In this document: in pieces, positions 17,051 to 24,709 of the stretch | How the letters are laid out: each line of letters begins with the position of its first letter | How positions within the stretch are numbered: the stretch's first letter is position 1 | Assembly: GCA_910587185.1 (NCBI GenBank) | Contig: CAJULY010000013.1 | Coordinates: 4,781-68,780, forward strand | DNA: 64,000 nucleotides | Reading direction: 5' to 3' | DNA from: an uncultured Muribaculaceae bacterium | GTDB taxonomy: Bacteria > Bacteroidota > Bacteroidia > Bacteroidales > Muribaculaceae | Position numbers and translations under genes: made by a program | The notes under the pieces: generated by a model | The model's input: only the letters and a program-made list of their open reading frames with translations | Told to the model about the DNA's origin: nothing | The model's database searches: none

Positions 17051-18526
17051 ATGAAGAATTTGAATAACATAGAGGATATGTCACGTTCTGCCGCGTGGCG
17101 CGAAGATTTACGCAAGTCGATGTCGGCCAAAACGCGTTCAGCGATTCCACGCGTCATAATGCCGCAGCTGCCGGGCGAATATCGCGTGACGAATAACGAG
17201 GAGGTTAATCAGGGCCTTTCTGCCCGTCAGGCGGTTGTTGAAGCTTCCCGCTGCATGGATTGTCCTGATCCCCAATGTGTCACGGGATGTCCTGTCGGTA
17301 TAGATATACCCGGATTTATAAAGAACATCCAGCGGGGCGAGTTTGGAAAAGCTGCCGAGGTCATACGTCGCACCTCCGCTCTCCCTGCGGTTTGTGGCCG
17401 CGTATGTCCACAGGAGAAACAGTGTGAAAGCAAATGCATCTATCATAAGATGAAAAAAGAGCCGGTTGCGATAGGTTATCTCGAACGTTTTGCCGCCGAC
17501 GAGGAACTGCGTTCTTCCGAAAGACCGCAACCCGTGACTCCTGATGACTCGGCAATCATGGTCGCGGTGGCCGGAAGTGGTCCTGCCGGACTTTCTTTTG
17601 CAGGCGATATGGCCCGTAAGGGGTATGCGGTGACCGTATTTGAGGCTTTGCATGAAATCGGCGGAGTGCTTAAATATGGTATCCCGGAATTCCGTCTTCC
17701 AAACTCGATTGTGGAAGCCGAAATTGACCGTCTTCGCGGACTCGGAGTAAAATTTGTAAAAGACACGATTGTCGGCAAGACCATCAGCTATGATGATTTG
17801 AAATCTATGGGTTTCAAAGGTCTGTTTGTCGCTTCCGGAGCCGGTTTGCCGCGGTTCATGTCTATTCCCGGCGAAAATCTGATAGGCGTCATGTCAAGTA
17901 ATGAGTATCTGACACGTATAAATCTTATGGGAGCCGGTCGGGAGGGAGCCGACACCCCCGTCACACGCGGTAAAACGGCTATAGTTGTTGGCGGTGGCAA
18001 TACTGCCATGGATTCTGTCAGGACAGCTCGCAGGATGGGCGCTGAGCGCGCAATAATAGTTTATCGCCGAAGCGAGGCTGAAATGCCGGCTCGCATCGAG
18101 GAAGTTGCGCATGCCAGGGAAGAAGGTGTGGAATTCATGACTCTTCATAACCCGATTGAATATCTCGGAGATGAGAAAGGGCGAGTTCGCGCGGTCAGAT
18201 TGCAGCGTATGGAACTCGGTGAGCCGGATGAATCGGGTCGCCGTTCTCCCGTTGCCGTTCCCGGGGCTGTCGAAGAGATCGAGACGGATATGGTGATAGT
18301 CAGTGTTGGTGTATCGCCAAATCCTTTGATACCACAATCTATCGACGGACTTGAAGTGAGCCGACGAGGCACGATTGTGGTCGATGATGCCACTATGGAG
18401 TCATCCGTGGAGAACCTTTTTGCTGGAGGCGACATTGTGCGCGGCGGAGCGACTGTGATTCTCGCTATGGGCGACGGACGACGTGCGGCAGCGGTTATGG
18501 ACGCCAAATTCAAACAGGCCGACTGA
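17051..18526 (+). CDS. NfnB-like NADPH-dependent glutamate synthase-type subunit
   Basis: 491 residues from the ATG at 17051. The N-terminal dihydropyrimidine-dehydrogenase-like iron-sulfur domain shows CMDCPDPQCVTGCPVGIDIP and CGRVCPQEKQCESKC. The FAD-binding VAGSGPAGLSFAGDMARKGY follows, then GGGNTAMDSVRTARRMG for NAD(P) and a late GDIVRGGATVILAMGDGRRAA for FAD. This is the layout of the glutamate synthase small chain (GltD/GltA) and of NfnB. With no large glutamate synthase subunit next to it but an NfnA-type partner, a NADH-dependent reduced ferredoxin:NADP+ oxidoreductase is the better reading. Operon with the preceding gene. Confidence 0.9.
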   Translation: MKNLNNIEDMSRSAAWREDLRKSMSAKTRSAIPRVIMPQLPGEYRVTNNEEVNQGLSARQAVVEASRCMDCPDPQCVTGCPVGIDIPGFIKNIQRGEFGKAAEVIRRTSALPAVCGRVCPQEKQCESKCIYHKMKKEPVAIGYLERFAADEELRSSERPQPVTPDDSAIMVAVAGSGPAGLSFAGDMARKGYAVTVFEALHEIGGVLKYGIPEFRLPNSIVEAEIDRLRGLGVKFVKDTIVGKTISYDDLKSMGFKGLFVASGAGLPRFMSIPGENLIGVMSSNEYLTRINLMGAGREGADTPVTRGKTAIVVGGGNTAMDSVRTARRMGAERAIIVYRRSEAEMPARIEEVAHAREEGVEFMTLHNPIEYLGDEKGRVRAVRLQRMELGEPDESGRRSPVAVPGAVEEIETDMVIVSVGVSPNPLIPQSIDGLEVSRRGTIVVDDATMESSVENLFAGGDIVRGGATVILAMGDGRRAAAVMDAKFKQAD

Positions 18527-18540
18527 GTTCGCCAAGATTC

Positions 18541-18660
18541 AGAGCTTGTTTCATAATAAATATTAACGACAGGGCTGTCAGTTGTCGAGGATATTTCCGT
18601 TTGCGATGAGGGAGTTATGGGGTTCCATAACGACCGAAGAGCAGACGGAAATATACCGGC
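18541..18660 (-). repeat. Dispersed structured repeat, copy A
   Basis: About 120 bases that match 24580-24696 (copy B) in opposite orientation with one or two single-base gaps and roughly 80% identity by eye. Inside are the palindrome GACAGGGCTGTC, a perfect hairpin GTTATGG/CCATAAC with a 4-base loop, and the pairing segments CCGTCTGC/GCAAACGG, so the transcript or single strand would fold well. It begins 14 bases after the NfnB-like stop and could serve as its 3' end. Confidence 0.75.
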
Positions 18661-18865
18661 AAATGACTGTTGTATGGTATCTTCTGTTATATACTTATTA
18701 TCAGCCTGATATTTCATTACTTTCTTAAATGTTTTGAAGAAATATGGAGCTTGTCCATGTAGCCGTGGTTTCGTATTTCTTAGCCGCTTTTCATCCTGTT
18801 TCTAATTATATATATTCAAATAGGCTCCTTCGTCACATAACGAAAAAACAGCTCAAGCCATGCGA
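18661..18865. other. Stretch between repeat copies A and C
   Basis: 205 AT-rich bases enclosed by the inverted repeat arms A and C. No intact gene is seen. On the minus strand a short frame from about 18787 to 18720 reads like the helical start of an integrase core-binding domain (APYFFKTFKKVMKYQ), but it has an upstream stop and no catalytic part, so it is at best a relic. Confidence 0.4.
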
Positions 18866-18899
18866 CCCTGTCGTCAACATTTATTATGAAACAAGCTCT
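18866..18899 (+). repeat. Dispersed repeat, partial copy C
   Basis: 34 bases matching the end of copy A (18541-18574) in inverted orientation with two mismatches (CCCTGTCGT, AACATTTATTATGAAACA, AGCTCT). Together A and C form terminal inverted repeats of a 359-bp unit between the NfnB-like gene and cls. Confidence 0.7.
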
Positions 18900-18905
18900 C
18901 AGAAT

Positions 18906-20330
18906 TCAAAGTACAGGGCTGAGGAGTCGGACAATCGACTCCTTGGCCTTTTGTATGATGGGACGTCTGCGCCAGACCGACGCCCTCACTCGGGTGCTCT
19001 GTTGCAGGTCGGCCATGAACTGGGCGCGGAGAGTGGTGTTCACTTCCGATGAGAAAATGAACATTGTCTCTTCAAAATTGTGCTCGAAACTGCGGAAATC
19101 TATGTTCGCGGAACCTATGGCGCTCAGCCGGTCATCTATCATCATGGTTTTGCTGTGGAGCATTCCGGCTTCGAAAAGATATATCTTAATTCCTGCGCGC
19201 AGACATTCCATGATGTAGCTGTATGACGCAAGTGTCAGAGTGGACGAGTCGCTTTTCAGAGGAATCATGACGCGGACATCTACCCGCGATAATGCCGCCG
19301 CCTGAAGAGCGCTAAGCATCGCGTCGGTCGGCAAAAAATAGGGAGTCTGGATATACACCCGTTTTTTTGCATTGCCTATGGCCTTCAGCATGTAGAGGCT
19401 GACATTTGACCATTCGCTGGTCGGGCCGCAGCGCATCATCTGTAGCCCTGCGGCCTCCCCGGGCCCTTTGGGTAGCGACATGTCAACCGGTTCCTGAAGC
19501 AGCGACTGTCCCATGAACGACCAGTCAACAGCAAAGGAATATTGCACTGCTGCCACGGCAGGACCTGTTATGCGCATGTGGGTGTCGCGCCAGCATCCGA
19601 ATTTCGATCCCCCGTCGATATATCTGTCGGCTACGTTCATTCCTCCCACATAGGCTACTTCCCCGTCGATAACCGCAAGTTTACGGTGGTTGCGCCAGTT
19701 TATTCTCGTTGCGAAAGGGGGGAATACCACTTTGAAAAACGGATGAATGTCTATTGCCGCCTCGCGCATGGAGCGGAAAAATTTGCGCGAAACGCCCCAG
19801 CACCCGAAATCGTCGTAAATGACTCGCACCCTGACGCCGGCTTTGGCACGTTCGATAAGAGCGTCGCGGAGCGCGCGTCCTATATGGTCGTCTTCTATGA
19901 TATAATATTGCAGGTGAATGTATTCTTCGGCGGCTCTGATGTCATTGAAGAGTGCTTCGAATTTGTCACGCCCGTAGCTATATACTTCAACTCGGTTGTC
20001 GGGATAGAACGTCGCGCCGCAAAGCGAACGCCCGAGTTCTGTCAGCTGACGCATTTCCGGAGTGTAATTCTCAGGTATGACGGTGGTGACGGTTGATTCT
20101 CCCTGACGCAATTTTCGCTTGTTGCGTCGCGAAATCATGTGGGTGTTCTTTATCGATCGCCCGAAAAACAGATATAAAACCAGACCTCCTACCGGGAAAA
20201 GCAGAAGTACGGTGATCCAGGCGAGTGACTTGACCGGATTGCGGTTTTCTGACAGCACTATGCCCACGATGCTTATCACCGTGATGCCGTATGCTATGAT
20301 CAGCAGCCAGTAAAGTGTTGTCGTTATCAT
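18906..20330 (-). CDS. cls: Cardiolipin synthase
   Basis: 474 residues. Two N-terminal membrane helices (LYWLLIIAYGITVISIVGIVL; WITVLLLFPVGGLVLYLFFG) anchor it in the inner membrane. Two phospholipase-D HKD motifs follow: NHRKLAVIDGEVAYVGGMN near 216 and LHSKTMMIDDRLSAIGSAN near 393. The enzyme joins two phosphatidylglycerol molecules into cardiolipin and glycerol. The stop lies 6 bases from repeat copy C. Length and motif order match the family. It appears to be a single gene. Confidence 0.93.
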   Translation of the reverse strand: MITTTLYWLLIIAYGITVISIVGIVLSENRNPVKSLAWITVLLLFPVGGLVLYLFFGRSIKNTHMISRRNKRKLRQGESTVTTVIPENYTPEMRQLTELGRSLCGATFYPDNRVEVYSYGRDKFEALFNDIRAAEEYIHLQYYIIEDDHIGRALRDALIERAKAGVRVRVIYDDFGCWGVSRKFFRSMREAAIDIHPFFKVVFPPFATRINWRNHRKLAVIDGEVAYVGGMNVADRYIDGGSKFGCWRDTHMRITGPAVAAVQYSFAVDWSFMGQSLLQEPVDMSLPKGPGEAAGLQMMRCGPTSEWSNVSLYMLKAIGNAKKRVYIQTPYFLPTDAMLSALQAAALSRVDVRVMIPLKSDSSTLTLASYSYIMECLRAGIKIYLFEAGMLHSKTMMIDDRLSAIGSANIDFRSFEHNFEETMFIFSSEVNTTLRAQFMADLQQSTRVRASVWRRRPIIQKAKESIVRLLSPVL

Positions 20331-20428
20331 CTTTTTCCGGATTACATGAGGCCAATTTTTGTAAAGTTAACGAAAAAAGAATGAAGCTGTAAAATTTCTG
20401 CACAAAAAAAATATCAAGGTGCAAAAAA

Positions 20429-20459
20429 GACGTCAGCAGAAATGTTTACTGCTGACGTC
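20429..20459 (-). terminator. Terminator of the rpsF-rpsR-rplI operon
   Basis: An 11-bp perfect stem (GACGTCAGCAG and complement) followed on the minus strand by TTTTTT. It lies 28 bases past the rplI stop. Confidence 0.9.
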
Positions 20460-20487
20460 CGTTATGGGGGTCTGTTGTATATCAGTT

Positions 20488-20931
20488 TTATTCGCTGACT
20501 ACTTCGAAAGGAATTTCTACAGAAACTTCTTTGTGGAGATTTACTGTGGCGTTGTAATTGCCGACTTCCTTGACTGTTTCAGAAACAACGATGTTCTTGC
20601 GGTCAACGTTGAAACCGAGTTTTTCGAGAGCCTCAGCGATCTGGATAGCATTGACAGAGCCGAAGATTGTGCCTGTAGAGCTTGTCTTGGCGCCTATTGT
20701 CAGAGCTACGTCCTTGAGTTGGGCGGCAAGAGCTTCAGCATCGGCTTTGATCTTGGCGAGCTTGTGGGCGCGCTGACGCTGGTTCTCGGCAAGAACTTTG
20801 AGTGCCGAGGGAGTGGCGATAACGGCTTTGCCGTAAGGGATAAGGTAGTTGCGGCCATAACCTGACTTCACTTCTACCACATCATCTTTATATCCGAGGT
20901 TGGAGATGTCCTCCTTGAGAATGATTTTCAT
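20488..20931 (-). CDS. rplI: 50S ribosomal protein L9
   Basis: 147 residues. The N-terminal MKIILKEDISNLGYKDDVVEVKSGYGRNYLIP is the conserved L9 rRNA-binding domain, with a long helix after it and a C-terminal domain ending VEIPFEVV. L9 binds domain V of 23S rRNA at the base of the L1 stalk. Last gene of the rpsF-rpsR-rplI operon, 39 bases after rpsR, with a strong terminator behind it. Confidence 0.97.
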   Translation of the reverse strand: MKIILKEDISNLGYKDDVVEVKSGYGRNYLIPYGKAVIATPSALKVLAENQRQRAHKLAKIKADAEALAAQLKDVALTIGAKTSSTGTIFGSVNAIQIAEALEKLGFNVDRKNIVVSETVKEVGNYNATVNLHKEVSVEIPFEVVSE

Positions 20932-20970
20932 AATGCGTTGTTTTTGCGATTAAAAGTGAGAGGAATGGAT

Positions 20971-21240
20971 TTATTTCATCAAGTCGGTCACGTAGGGCAG
21001 AAGAGCCAGATGGCGCGCGCGCTTAACGGCCTGAGCCACGCGGCGCTGGAACTTCAGCGAAGTGCCTGTGATTCGACGGGGAAGGATTTTGCCCTGTTCG
21101 TTGAGGAATTTCTTCAGAAATTCAGGATCCTTGTAGTCGATATACTTGATGCCGCTACGTTTGAAACGGCAGTATTTTTTCTTCTTGACGTCAACTGACA
21201 TGGGAGTCAGGTAGCGTATTTCTGATTGAGTCTGTGCCAT
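20971..21240 (-). CDS. rpsR: 30S ribosomal protein S18
   Basis: 89 residues with the S18 core KKKYCRFKRSGIKYIDYKDPEFLKKFLNEQGKILPRRITGTSLKFQRRVAQAVKRARHLALLPY. It pairs with S6 on the platform of the 30S subunit, and its gene sits 3 bases after rpsF as in most bacteria. The basic N-terminal Cys-containing stretch is normal for the phylum. Confidence 0.97.
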   Translation of the reverse strand: MAQTQSEIRYLTPMSVDVKKKKYCRFKRSGIKYIDYKDPEFLKKFLNEQGKILPRRITGTSLKFQRRVAQAVKRARHLALLPYVTDLMK

Positions 21241-21243
21241 TGT

Positions 21244-21621
21244 TTAGCCCTCCTTTACTTCGGTTTCTACTGTTTCTTTCACTGTCTCTGTTTTGCCGGC
21301 TTTGAGGCTGCGACGCTTCTCTGCATATTCGGCTGCGTACTTGTCAAGACGGAATGTCAGGAAGCGGAGCACGCGTTCGTCGCGACGGAATGCGGTCTCG
21401 AGCTTGCGGACGATTGTCGGTTCACCGTTGAATTCGATCAAGGTGTAGAATCCGGTTGATTTCTTCTGGATGGGATAGGCGAGTTTGCGAAGGCCCCACA
21501 TCTCAGTGTTCACTATGGTGGCGCCATTGTCGGCAAGCACCGTGGAGAACTTTTCTACCGCTTCCTTCATCTGGGCATCAGACAAAACGGGAGTTAAAAT
21601 GAAAACGGTTTCGTACTTCAT
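21244..21621 (-). CDS. rpsF: 30S ribosomal protein S6
   Basis: 125 residues starting MKYETVFILTPVLSDAQMKEAV, with the S6 signature WGLRKLAYPIQKKSTGFYTLIEF and the tail KETVETEVKEG. First gene of the operon. The promoter at 21682-21713 lies 60 bases upstream. S6 forms a dimer with S18 and, in other bacteria, this complex can bind its own mRNA leader; nothing in this leader was examined well enough to claim that here. Confidence 0.97.
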   Translation of the reverse strand: MKYETVFILTPVLSDAQMKEAVEKFSTVLADNGATIVNTEMWGLRKLAYPIQKKSTGFYTLIEFNGEPTIVRKLETAFRRDERVLRFLTFRLDKYAAEYAEKRRSLKAGKTETVKETVETEVKEG

Positions 21622-21681
21622 GTTTTGGTTTATTGGTTTGATTTATAATTGTTTGTGCAAACCCATGGCGGTTTTGCGCTG

Positions 21682-21713
21682 CAAAGTTACGCATTTATTC
21701 CCTGATTTCCAAA
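21682..21713 (-). promoter_or_regulatory. Promoter of rpsF-rpsR-rplI
   Basis: On the minus strand TTTG (21713-21710), 20 bases, TAACTTTG (21689-21682): a full match to the Bacteroidota consensus. Confidence 0.75.
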
Positions 21714-21757
21714 TAAATTCACTTATTCGTTGATGACCGTCTGTGGTCTCTGCGGCT

Positions 21758-22033
21758 TCAGTTGAGGACAATCCCCGGAAAAGACGAACGTTCCAACGGT
21801 GCGCGATAGGCCCGGGCGAATTGACGGATGTATTCGATGGTCTCCATAGGAGGCAGTTCGGGTTGCTGCGATTTCTGTCGCGGTTCAGGCGTTTGTTTCG
21901 GTTTCAGTGGGGTCGGTCTTCGCATTGAGCGTCCTTTGATGATTCTTTTCTTATAACGTCTGAAGCCATCGATTAGTGTATGGCTCGCGCAGAAAATGTT
22001 GAATATTGAGCGAAATCCTTTTTTTCGGCGCAA
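21758..22033 (-). CDS. Small hypothetical protein, doubtful
   Basis: A 91-residue frame, very basic in its first half and Pro/Gln-rich in the middle (RRPTPLKPKQTPEPRQKSQQPELPP), ending ETIEYIRQFARAYRAPLERSSFPGIVLN. I do not recognise it. A shorter version would start at 21925. No clear promoter box precedes it. The C-terminal YIRQFARAYR looks like real protein, and the space between rpsF and the sigma factor is otherwise unexplained, so it is kept with low confidence. Confidence 0.35.
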   Translation of the reverse strand: MRRKKGFRSIFNIFCASHTLIDGFRRYKKRIIKGRSMRRPTPLKPKQTPEPRQKSQQPELPPMETIEYIRQFARAYRAPLERSSFPGIVLN

Positions 22034-22111
22034 CTACTGATTGCAATCGAAATTATTGTGCTTCCTATTGTTAATTTAATGTTAAATAGTGGACGGCGCA
22101 AAGAATTTGGG

Positions 22112-22142
22112 TTGTCATTTGTCAGGATCTTTTCTATATTTG
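22112..22142 (+). promoter_or_regulatory. Promoter of the ECF sigma gene at 22250
   Basis: TTG (22112-22114), 20 bases, TATATTTG (22135-22142). Transcription would start at or within the hairpin at 22142-22170, giving a leader of about 100 bases. Confidence 0.65.
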
Positions 22143-22170
22143 CATCTGCAATCTCCCTGATTGCAGATGC
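22142..22170 (+). promoter_or_regulatory. Hairpin at the 5' end of the sigma-factor mRNA
   Basis: A perfect 12-bp stem, GCATCTGCAATC with its complement, around the loop TCCCT. It abuts the -7 box and is not followed by a T-run, so it is not a terminator. It could protect the mRNA 5' end or be a protein-binding site. Confidence 0.6.
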
Positions 22171-22249
22171 ATAATAAATTGATCCGTTATCTAAAATCCC
22201 CGTTGCCTATAGATTCTACTGCTACTCCAAATCAAAAACAGTCACAGTA

Positions 22250-22840
22250 ATGCTAAATTATTCAAGGCTTGCCGACGAACAGTTGGTGGCCGCTTATGCA
22301 AAGGGCGATAATCAGTCCTTCGATATTTTGCTCAGACGCCATCAGGAGAGGGTGTTCAATTACGTCTTGTCAATTGTCAGGGATCCCGACACGGCAAACG
22401 ATATCTTTCAGGAAACCTTCATAAAGGCCATTACGACCATCAAACAGGGCCGTTATATGGAAACCGGAAAGTTTGCTGCATGGATAACCCGCATCGCCCA
22501 TAATTTGATAATCGATTATTATCGTCAGGAACGCAGCGGGAATATGACTTCAGCCGATGATGAAACGGCCAACGTATTGAACCGGAAGGAATTTTCCGAT
22601 GAGAACATCGAGGATATTCTTGTAGATGAGCAGATCAGGGCCGATGTACGCAGGATTGTGGCCATTCTGCCTGATAACCAGCGCGAGGTTCTGGAAATGC
22701 GTTATTACCGCGATATGTCGTTCAAGGAGATAGCAGAAGCGACCCAGGTCAGTATAAACACCGCTCTGGGACGCATGCGCTATGCCATTCTCAATCTGCG
22801 TCGTATAGTAAAGGAAAACAATATATCCCTTACTTCATAG
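22250..22840 (+). CDS. RNA polymerase sigma factor, sigma-70 family (ECF)
   Basis: 196 residues with region 2 (SFDILLRRHQERVFNYVLSIVRDPDTANDIFQETFIKAITTI) and region 4 (LPDNQREVLEMRYYRDMSFKEIAEATQVSINTALGRMRYAILNLRR). Between them is an acidic linker. No anti-sigma gene follows on the same strand; the next gene is convergent and overlaps it by 11 bases. Similar sigma factors in Bacteroidota are widespread and conserved, and its isolation suggests control other than by a neighbouring anti-sigma protein. The leader carries a strong hairpin. Confidence 0.92.
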   Translation: MLNYSRLADEQLVAAYAKGDNQSFDILLRRHQERVFNYVLSIVRDPDTANDIFQETFIKAITTIKQGRYMETGKFAAWITRIAHNLIIDYYRQERSGNMTSADDETANVLNRKEFSDENIEDILVDEQIRADVRRIVAILPDNQREVLEMRYYRDMSFKEIAEATQVSINTALGRMRYAILNLRRIVKENNISLTS

Positions 22841-23174
22841 GAAGCTCTTCTTCAGACCGGAACCAGGGTGAGAGGCATAGAAAGACTATAGCGCAGAAGG
22901 CGCACATATAGGTTGCTATGACTGCGATATCGCCGATCCGCACTATACCTTCACGAAAAATATCTACAGTATATGATATGCCTAAGGCGGCAGTGATGAT
23001 TCCTGCAACGCCATAGAGGGCATATTCAGCCCATGCAAGATTGCGGGCGCGTTTGCGCGGCAGCCGGTTCATCACTTTTTTTGTGAACCAGGGTGAAGGG
23101 GGCGCGTCAAATCGGCTCGCTTTGAACAGTTCGCGCAGCCGGCTGTCCTGGTTGTTGTCTGCTTTATTTCTCAT
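22830..23174 (-). CDS. Membrane protein coupled to an ECF sigma factor, possible anti-sigma
   Basis: 114 residues. A basic cytosolic N-terminus (RELFKASRFDAPPSPWFTKKVMNRLPRKR) is followed by two or three hydrophobic segments (YALYGVAGIITAALGISYTV; GDIAVIATYMCAFCAIVFLCLS). Its ATG lies inside the last codons of the sigma gene at 23164-23715, so translation is coupled. The sequence lacks the zinc-binding ZAS motif, but the size, one cytosolic part before membrane helices and the coupling fit an anti-sigma factor. That is inference. Confidence 0.7.
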   Translation of the reverse strand: MRNKADNNQDSRLRELFKASRFDAPPSPWFTKKVMNRLPRKRARNLAWAEYALYGVAGIITAALGISYTVDIFREGIVRIGDIAVIATYMCAFCAIVFLCLSPWFRSEEELPMK

Positions 23175-23715
23175 AGGATTCAAGTTCTTTTGCAAGTTTG
23201 TTTTTTGCTCTCGAGAGATAGCTTTTTACTGTTCCGGAAGGGAGAGCGGTGATTTTGCATATCTCTTTTATGGGAAGATCATCGAAATAGAAAAGGGTGA
23301 TTAATGTCCGTTCTGTATCCGACAGAGCCGCCAGCGCCTGCTGGATGTCATGGCGCAGTTCTGTGTGCAGACTCTCTTTTTCGCTTGAGTTTTCACGCTG
23401 ACCTATGCCGTTGTCGAATCCATCCGGCAATCTCTCTTCGCGGTTGCGGCGCATATAGCTCACGAATTCATTGTATGCGATCGTGAAGAGCCATGTCCGG
23501 AAGCGGGAAAGCGCGTGGAAAAGATGGAGGCCGGAATAAGCCTTCAGGAACGTTTCCTGTGCGAGGTCATCGGCCAGCGCTGCATCGCCGAGTGTCAGTC
23601 GGAACAGGAAATTCCTGACAGCGGGGCCATGTTCGTTGACAAGCTTTTCAAATGCGCGGTCATCGCCGGCCACGCATTTGGCAATGAGCGATATTTCTTC
23701 AATTTTGCTCAGCAT
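23164..23715 (-). CDS. ECF RNA polymerase sigma factor
   Basis: 183 residues from the ATG at 23715. Region 2: DDRAFEKLVNEHGPAVRNFLFRLTLGDAALADDLAQETFLKAYSGL and FRTWLFTIAYNEFVSYMRRNRE. Region 4: LSDTERTLITLFYFDDLPIKEICKITALPSGTVKSYLSRAKNKLAKEL. It overlaps the preceding DUF6249-like gene by 17 bases and the following membrane gene by 11, so all three form a tight unit. The middle gene encodes the sigma factor and the outer two encode membrane proteins that may sense or transmit the signal. Confidence 0.92.
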   Translation of the reverse strand: MLSKIEEISLIAKCVAGDDRAFEKLVNEHGPAVRNFLFRLTLGDAALADDLAQETFLKAYSGLHLFHALSRFRTWLFTIAYNEFVSYMRRNREERLPDGFDNGIGQRENSSEKESLHTELRHDIQQALAALSDTERTLITLFYFDDLPIKEICKITALPSGTVKSYLSRAKNKLAKELESYEK

Positions 23716-24352
23716 CACTGTTCGGTTCCGATATGTCTTTTTTCTCCCAGTCCCTGCGAGTCACGAAATAGACGGCCAGACGCGATAGCCCTATGAATGA
23801 TAGTATAAGTCCGAGAGGAAGCCATATTGTGCCAAGTCCGAATATGTAGAGCAGCGTGATGCCTAATCCCCAGCCGATCCAGACGATGCCTGACTGCAGT
23901 CTGTAAAGGGGAGCGTCACTTTTGTAAAAGCCCGGAGGAAGAGGATAGTGTGCTTCAACCGCACGGCGTATGACGTCGTTCTTGTCGCGCGCTTTCTGTC
24001 GGCTTGACTGACAGATGAAGAAAACTATCAACACAAGTGTGGCCGCCGGGATAGCCGTCCCGAAGATAATGGCGATTATCGGAATGAGCAATGCTGCGCT
24101 GAACAGAGCGCTGTCATCATTATCATCATCGGTATCCTTGTCTGCCGGGGCCTCATATATGACCTTTTCCCCGAGGCTGTCGGTGTTCAGGGAGCCGATT
24201 GTGGATTGCAGGCTGTCAACCGAACGGTCCGTCTGTTCTTTAATCTCTCGGGCGACTTCGAGAGCTTTCCCGTGACGGGCCATGGCGCCCGGTGTGCAGA
24301 AGAATAATGTAAGTACCGAAATAAGAGTGAAAATTTTTAATCGAAGTTTCAT
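23699..24352 (-). CDS. Exported membrane protein, DUF6249-like
   Basis: 217 residues from the ATG at 24352. A signal peptide (MKLRLKIFTLISVLTLFFCTPGAMA), a charged region, then a hydrophobic pair LFSAALLIPIIAIIFGTAIPAATLVLIVFFI followed by the cytosolic-looking RDKNDVIRRAVEAHYPLPPGFYKSD and two more membrane segments. The segment from LIPIIAIIFG to the LPPGFY motif resembles the DUF6249 family often found with ECF sigma genes. Function unknown. A -7 box at 24418-24425 precedes this ATG and lies within the upstream extension of the frame, which rules out a start at 24451. Confidence 0.72.
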   Translation of the reverse strand: MKLRLKIFTLISVLTLFFCTPGAMARHGKALEVAREIKEQTDRSVDSLQSTIGSLNTDSLGEKVIYEAPADKDTDDDNDDSALFSAALLIPIIAIIFGTAIPAATLVLIVFFICQSSRQKARDKNDVIRRAVEAHYPLPPGFYKSDAPLYRLQSGIVWIGWGLGITLLYIFGLGTIWLPLGLILSFIGLSRLAVYFVTRRDWEKKDISEPNSDAEQN

Positions 24353-24417
24353 ATCTTTGGCTTTATTGGTTTCTGTTCTTTTGACGTTGTGGAGGGGGTG
24401 AAAAGTTGCAGCAATGA

Positions 24418-24425
24418 CAAAAATA
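24418..24425 (-). promoter_or_regulatory. -7 box of the DUF6249-sigma-membrane operon
   Basis: TATTTTTG on the minus strand, 65 bases before the ATG at 24352. Confidence 0.55.
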
Positions 24426-24480
24426 ATAATTTGAAATGTGGCGTGCAACATGAATCAGCGCTTACTCCTTAACTGTGATG

Positions 24481-24511
24481 TTGCTTATGGCGCGAAAAAT
24501 TAGTAACTTTG
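24481..24511 (+). promoter_or_regulatory. Promoter of the prenyl synthase-TatD operon
   Basis: TTG (24481-24483), 20 bases, TAACTTTG (24504-24511). The predicted leader, about 190 bases, contains dispersed repeat copy B. Confidence 0.7.
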
Positions 24512-24525
24512 TCCCCGTTCATAAT

Positions 24526-24696
24526 AAGAGCTTGTTAATTTGACTAATTTAAAAAGAAATGCTCCCGACGGCCACTCCCCGGAATCTTCCCGTCTGCTCT
24601 GCGGTCATCATGGCCCCCGTAATTTCCTTATCGCAGACAGAAATCTCCTCGACGACTGTCAGCCCTGTCAATAACATTTATTATTAAACAAGATCT
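24526..24696 (+). repeat. Dispersed structured repeat, copy B
   Basis: The segment 24580-24696 matches copy A (18541-18660, inverted) at roughly 80%. The unit is bounded by AGAGCTTGTT on the left and AACAAGATCT on the right, an imperfect terminal inverted pair. It has a stop codon and a one-base length change in the frame that is open in copy A, so the repeat is conserved as DNA or RNA, not as protein. It fills the leader of the prenyl synthase gene, ending 13 bases before the ATG. Confidence 0.75.
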
Positions 24697-24709
24697 AACT
24701 GTATAATAT

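Noticed and set aside
18145..18717. Minus-strand frame of 190 codons over the NfnB-like gene end and repeat A
   Set aside because: Antisense to the NfnB-like gene; the part in the repeat is broken by a stop and a one-base change in copy B, so it is not coding.
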